The notes under the pieces: generated by a model | The model's database searches: none | Seen by the model: only the letters and a program-made list of their open reading frames with translations | Told to the model about the DNA's origin: nothing | DNA from: Sinohyriopsis cumingii | Lineage: Eukaryota > Mollusca > Bivalvia > Unionida > Unionidae | Reading direction: 5' to 3' | NCBI GenBank assembly: GCA_028554795.2 | Contig: JAPYKE020000536.1 | Coordinates: forward strand, 57,501-121,500 | DNA: 64,000 bases | Position numbers and translations under genes: made by a program | In this document: positions 61,370 to 64,000 of the stretch, in pieces | Numbering within the stretch: the first letter of the stretch is position 1 | Layout of the letters: each line of letters opens with the position of its first letter

Positions 61370-61678
61370 CTAATGGTTGCACCTTCCTGGCCTGGCGCCG
61401 CACACGCATCTTCTTCCCCAGTCTTCTTTCACCTTTCTTCTGGGCAGCGCAGAGGGAGGATGATTCGCTTCAGCACCCCAATCCTCTGTTTCAGGAATAT
61501 TAAACGACATCCTCTCTTCTCTTTTCTTTTCCTCCTCTTCCCTCTGTCTTCTGTCCTCTTCTTCCTTCTTTATTCTTGCTTCTTCTACTATAGCCTCCGC
61601 TGATAGTTCGTTTACTATCCGCCTGGCATATTCCAGGTGCATCTGGAGTTCTAACAGTTTCACTATTCTGCTAGTCAT
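61370..61678 (-). CDS. Small coiled-coil protein, element 2 copy
   Basis: ATG 61,678, 102 residues, homologous along its whole length to 48,762-49,070. The helix RIVKLLELQMHLEYARRIVN and the tail RCVCGARPGRCNH are identical. The glutamate/arginine coiled coil carries most of the substitutions. Promoter box and stem-loop are conserved. Confidence 0.82.
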   Translation of the reverse strand: MTSRIVKLLELQMHLEYARRIVNELSAEAIVEEARIKKEEEDRRQREEEEKKREERMSFNIPETEDWGAEANHPPSALPRRKVKEDWGRRCVCGARPGRCNH

Positions 61679-61743
61679 TCTTCTGGCTGTGTTGATCAAT
61701 CAACAAGGGTAGCTGGACTGCCGAACGAGTTTCAATTTATACT

Positions 61744-61774
61744 GAAAGCGCGAACGTGAAGGAAAACATCCCCC
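61744..61774 (-). promoter_or_regulatory. Promoter box of the 102-residue gene (element 2)
   Basis: GGGGGATGTTTTCC plus TTCACGTTCGCGCTTT on the minus strand, followed by CAGTATAAATTG. This TATA is a better match than the one in element 1. Confidence 0.75.
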
Positions 61775-62118
61775 TAAAAACATAAAATTCATCTTACCTA
61801 GATCATGACCGAAAAAAAACAACAACGCGCGGACCTAAAAGAAACACTCGCTCACTTTTTTATGCTACCCATCACTTCAATAGACTATCCACATACACAA
61901 AGCAATCCAATCTAACCCCAAATATACACCTCAAACAGCCCAAAAAAACAAACATCATTTTAATCTACTATTCACACCAACCTACTTTATCACTTACAAA
62001 CACAATCACACTAACACATACCCTCAAAATTTTTAGAAAGAGTTAGTGTTTATTTTCACACTACTCTACCTTCACACATTGGCAAATCCATCGTTATTTC
62101 TTTTCTAGAGTATTGGGT

Positions 62119-62134
62119 AGCCCTGAAAAGGGCT
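62119..62134 (-). terminator. Histone-type 3' stem-loop
   Basis: AGCCCT-TTTC-AGGGCT then ACCCA and CTAGAAAAGAAATAA on the minus strand, 31 nt after the stop at 62,166. Confidence 0.82.
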
Positions 62135-62165
62135 GTTTTTTTGTTTTTTTGTTATGGCATTCTTT

Positions 62166-62522
62166 TTAGTTTCTAAGAATGCGATGTCCTCTGAGGATAG
62201 ACTTTCTGGCGATAGGTCTGCTTCTTCGGAAAGAGAAGAAGAATTCTTTGGTGTCGATACGACAATCGACAAAGCCTCTGTCAGCTTCAGGTTGCTGCTG
62301 TTGCTGTTGTTGCTGCTGTTGCTGCTGTCTCTGAAGTCTGTACTTCTCTGTCCATTCTTCTTTCTCCTTGTTCATTTCTTCTCTGAAGAGCTCTTCTATC
62401 AGGTCTTCAGTGATTTTTAACATTCTCACATTCTCTATTTCTTCTGGCTTCGGTATCAGACTGTGTCTGACCCTATGCAAATTCACGTAGGCTTCGTTGA
62501 GCTTAGCTAGTTTGGAGCACAT
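62166..62522 (-). CDS. Polyglutamine coiled-coil protein, full-length copy
   Basis: ATG 62,522, 118 residues. It is the intact counterpart of 47,910-48,200, with a longer glutamine run (about 12) and a basic C-terminus (RRSRPIARKSILRGHRILRN) that the element 1 copy has lost through a TGA. Promoter box (62,584-62,614) and stem-loop match those of element 1. Confidence 0.8.
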   Translation of the reverse strand: MCSKLAKLNEAYVNLHRVRHSLIPKPEEIENVRMLKITEDLIEELFREEMNKEKEEWTEKYRLQRQQQQQQQQQQQQPEADRGFVDCRIDTKEFFFSFRRSRPIARKSILRGHRILRN

Positions 62523-62583
62523 CTTCTTAGGAGGATGAGTCGACAATGGATGGCTAGACTGGGAACAACCCGGTTCTTAAAGT

Positions 62584-62614
62584 GAAAGCGCGGACGTGAA
62601 GGAAAACATCCCCC
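62584..62614 (-). promoter_or_regulatory. Promoter box of the polyglutamine gene (element 2)
   Basis: GGGGGATGTTTTCC plus TTCACGTCCGCGCTTT on the minus strand, then CACTTTAAGAACC. It is nearly identical to box P1 at 47,816. Confidence 0.75.
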
Positions 62615-62844
62615 ACACGGTTTTCGAGCCGCAACGTTCATGAGAGGGATAGTAAGAAATGAAAGAGCATCAATCCAACATTCTTATAGCTAAACAAACC
62701 ACAAAGGCATTTTTTTTCAAAACACAACATTTTTTATTCAAAAAATCACTTAACACTAAACAACAACATTTTTAACAATAATTCAACTTCATAACATCAA
62801 ACAATTTTTTTCAAATCACTAACATTCTTTTCTTCAAATACAAT

Positions 62845-63405
62845 CTACTTTAAACAAGGCTGACAACGTTGTGAATGAAATTGTGATTTCCACTGTTGGA
62901 AATCATTAGGCCATTGATGGACACTACGTTTCCTAGCTTGAGACAAAAGATAAGCATACTGGTCACAAAACCATCGATGTACTTTCACATCGTTTCTAGC
63001 AGAAGAACGAGGATCGAAATGAGTCACTAAATGTTCTAAGGAATAGCCCAGGCTGCGATGATGCAGAAAATACACACAATATTGTCCACACACCAAGGAA
63101 TCTGTGCCTTGTAATTTCACATTATTGAATCGGGTGGTTTGAGCATTTCTTCTCATAAAGTCAATGATATCGTCTTCCAAAGGGGGCAATCCATACGAAT
63201 CGAAATATTCCACATAGCCTTCTTGAGGAAAGTAGACGGCTACCCAGTGGGTTCCTGGGAGATGACTATCGTCCGTGTTGATCACGTAAGCTTGATGGTC
63301 TTTAGGTTTGCGATGAGGGAGTTCATCTTTAGCACAGACGACGGGATTCCAAGAAGACGTATACGAACTGTGGTTCAAAAGGTAATAAAGTTCCCAGGTA
63401 TCCAT
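62845..63405 (-). CDS. Adenain-type cysteine protease, element 2 copy
   Basis: ATG 63,405, 186 residues, intact. The histidine in GTHWVAVYF, the acid in YFDSYG and the cysteine in GQYCVYFL are all kept. I count five substitutions relative to 47,015-47,575 (A/S, D/E, C/Y, D/H and H/Q), so the two elements separated recently or the gene is strongly constrained. Confidence 0.95.
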   Translation of the reverse strand: MDTWELYYLLNHSSYTSSWNPVVCAKDELPHRKPKDHQAYVINTDDSHLPGTHWVAVYFPQEGYVEYFDSYGLPPLEDDIIDFMRRNAQTTRFNNVKLQGTDSLVCGQYCVYFLHHRSLGYSLEHLVTHFDPRSSARNDVKVHRWFCDQYAYLLSQARKRSVHQWPNDFQQWKSQFHSQRCQPCLK

Positions 63406-63433
63406 TGTTTTGTGTTTGTTTTCTTCTTCTTCT

Positions 63434-63931
63434 TCACAGGTAATAATACGTCGTCAATTCGATCCTGACTTTTTGCTTGAAAATGTCTGACGAATAAACG
63501 GTTATTCGTTCTGTTTCCTCACTCTGATTCAGGAGAGCTTCGATACGATGGATCTCTTGAGTGGTTAATGCTGGACAAGAATGTTCACGCAAGTCTTTAT
63601 ACCACTGGTGCAACACGTCTTCGTTCGAGATGAGACTCCAAGCTTCGTCCAGATACTCGTCCAATTTTTCTTCTTGACTCAACATCAGGCATTTATCGTG
63701 TTGAATTTGACTGGGATGATCGTTTTGACATCCATAGCAATTTTTCTTGATCAATTCCGTCATTTTGTCGACCAAGTGTTTGGCAAAACAGGAGACTAAA
63801 TGGGCTTCTTGTTCTGGCCATCTCGACTTCATCATGACAATTTCTTCGTCTTGGGATTCTCCTTCCACGGTCTCCTTACATTCCATGTCCAAAGTTTCTT
63901 CACTTTGTAAAGAGGGATAACAGTCTTCCAT
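63434..63931 (-). CDS. Conserved accessory protein, element 2 copy
   Basis: ATG 63,931, 165 residues. It is homologous to 46,515-46,997 with a short acidic insertion near the N-terminus (ESQDEE) and conserved cysteines and histidines in NCYGCQNDHPSQIQHDKC. Position after MCP and before protease is the same. Confidence 0.85.
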   Translation of the reverse strand: MEDCYPSLQSEETLDMECKETVEGESQDEEIVMMKSRWPEQEAHLVSCFAKHLVDKMTELIKKNCYGCQNDHPSQIQHDKCLMLSQEEKLDEYLDEAWSLISNEDVLHQWYKDLREHSCPALTTQEIHRIEALLNQSEETERITVYSSDIFKQKVRIELTTYYYL

Positions 63932-63936
63932 GGCTT

Positions 63937-64000
63937 CTAATAATCTAGAATGACTTCTCTCAAACTGTTGATTTCTATGGTATTATCGAATTCTGCATAC
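63937..64000 (-). CDS. MCP: Major capsid protein, C-terminal end (cut by the window)
   Basis: The last 20 codons plus stop of MCP on the minus strand, ending INSLREVILDY, identical in that segment to element 1. The rest lies beyond base 64,000. Confidence 0.9.
   Translation of the reverse strand, partial: YAEFDNTIEINSLREVILDY

Larger units (their letters stand above)
59986..64000 (-). mobile_element. Second Polinton (element 2), right end, inverted and truncated by the window
   Basis: Starts AGTAGTGAAGGGGGA like element 1 and carries the right-end gene block in reverse orientation: three terminal cassettes, protease, accessory protein and the end of MCP. The proteins are very close to those of element 1 (five differences over 186 protease residues), but the TIR subrepeats and one terminal gene differ. 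The two elements are therefore sister subfamilies lying tail to tail, 9.7 kb apart. The left two-thirds lie beyond base 64,000. Confidence 0.93.

Overview
The window is animal nuclear DNA, most likely from a lophotrochozoan and plausibly a mollusc. This is inferred from AT-rich, satellite-laden intergenic DNA, tRNA-derived SINEs, Ty3/Gypsy relics, and above all Polinton/Maverick elements (integrating double-stranded DNA elements with a virus-like gene set). No ordinary host gene is convincingly present.

Bases 1-29,975 are repeat-rich host DNA. There are two decayed Ty3/Gypsy elements of one family (about 1,101-5,607 on the minus strand, about 14,070-17,800 on the plus strand). In both, integrase lies upstream of reverse transcriptase, the unusual order known from Gmr1-like elements. 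A 572-bp foldback element (17,939-18,510) sits at the end of the second copy. Satellites have units of 37 bp (8.0-9.6 kb), about 29 bp (19.0-19.5 kb), about 49 bp (19.7-20.5 kb) and 34 bp (22.2-26.5 kb). The 34-bp array has twice captured an inverted copy of nearby unique DNA.

Bases 29,982-50,276 are a complete Polinton of 20,295 bp with about 380-bp terminal inverted repeats and a perfect 6-bp target duplication (CTGGTG). It lies in a GTA-rich microsatellite. From left to right it carries: a small minus-strand gene, a glutamine-rich coiled-coil gene, a minus-strand CCHC zinc-knuckle gene, protein-primed DNA polymerase B, a BIR (IAP-like) gene, a cluster of small tandem paralogues, packaging ATPase, a basic core-like protein, a pX-like protein, a proline-rich protein, integrase with chromodomain, a two-TM protein, penton (minor capsid), a pVI-like protein, major capsid, a conserved accessory protein, adenain-type protease, and three small coiled-coil genes. 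Several ORFs are broken by single-base shifts near short homopolymers or by in-frame stops, which means either decay or unpolished sequence.

Bases 50,277-59,985 return to host DNA: a 2.8-kb TAG/GTACC minisatellite, two SINEs, AT repeats and unannotated sequence. From 59,986 to the window end is the right part of a second Polinton in the opposite orientation, with protease, accessory and coiled-coil genes closely matching the first.

The most striking signal is that the small genes at both ends of these Polintons finish in what look like replication-dependent histone mRNA 3' ends. There are eight 6-bp-stem, 4-nt-loop hairpins (GGCCCT-TTTC-AGGGCC or AGCCCT-TTTM-AGGGCT), each 19-31 nt after a stop codon (taking the original stop in one gene) and followed by a purine-rich GAAAAGARAT element where the U7-binding site would lie. 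The right-end genes also share a roughly 30-bp promoter box followed by a TATA or TATA-like box. Together these make a repeated, exchangeable expression cassette that could couple accessory-gene expression to host S phase. This is an inference from sequence, and I cannot say whether it has been reported.
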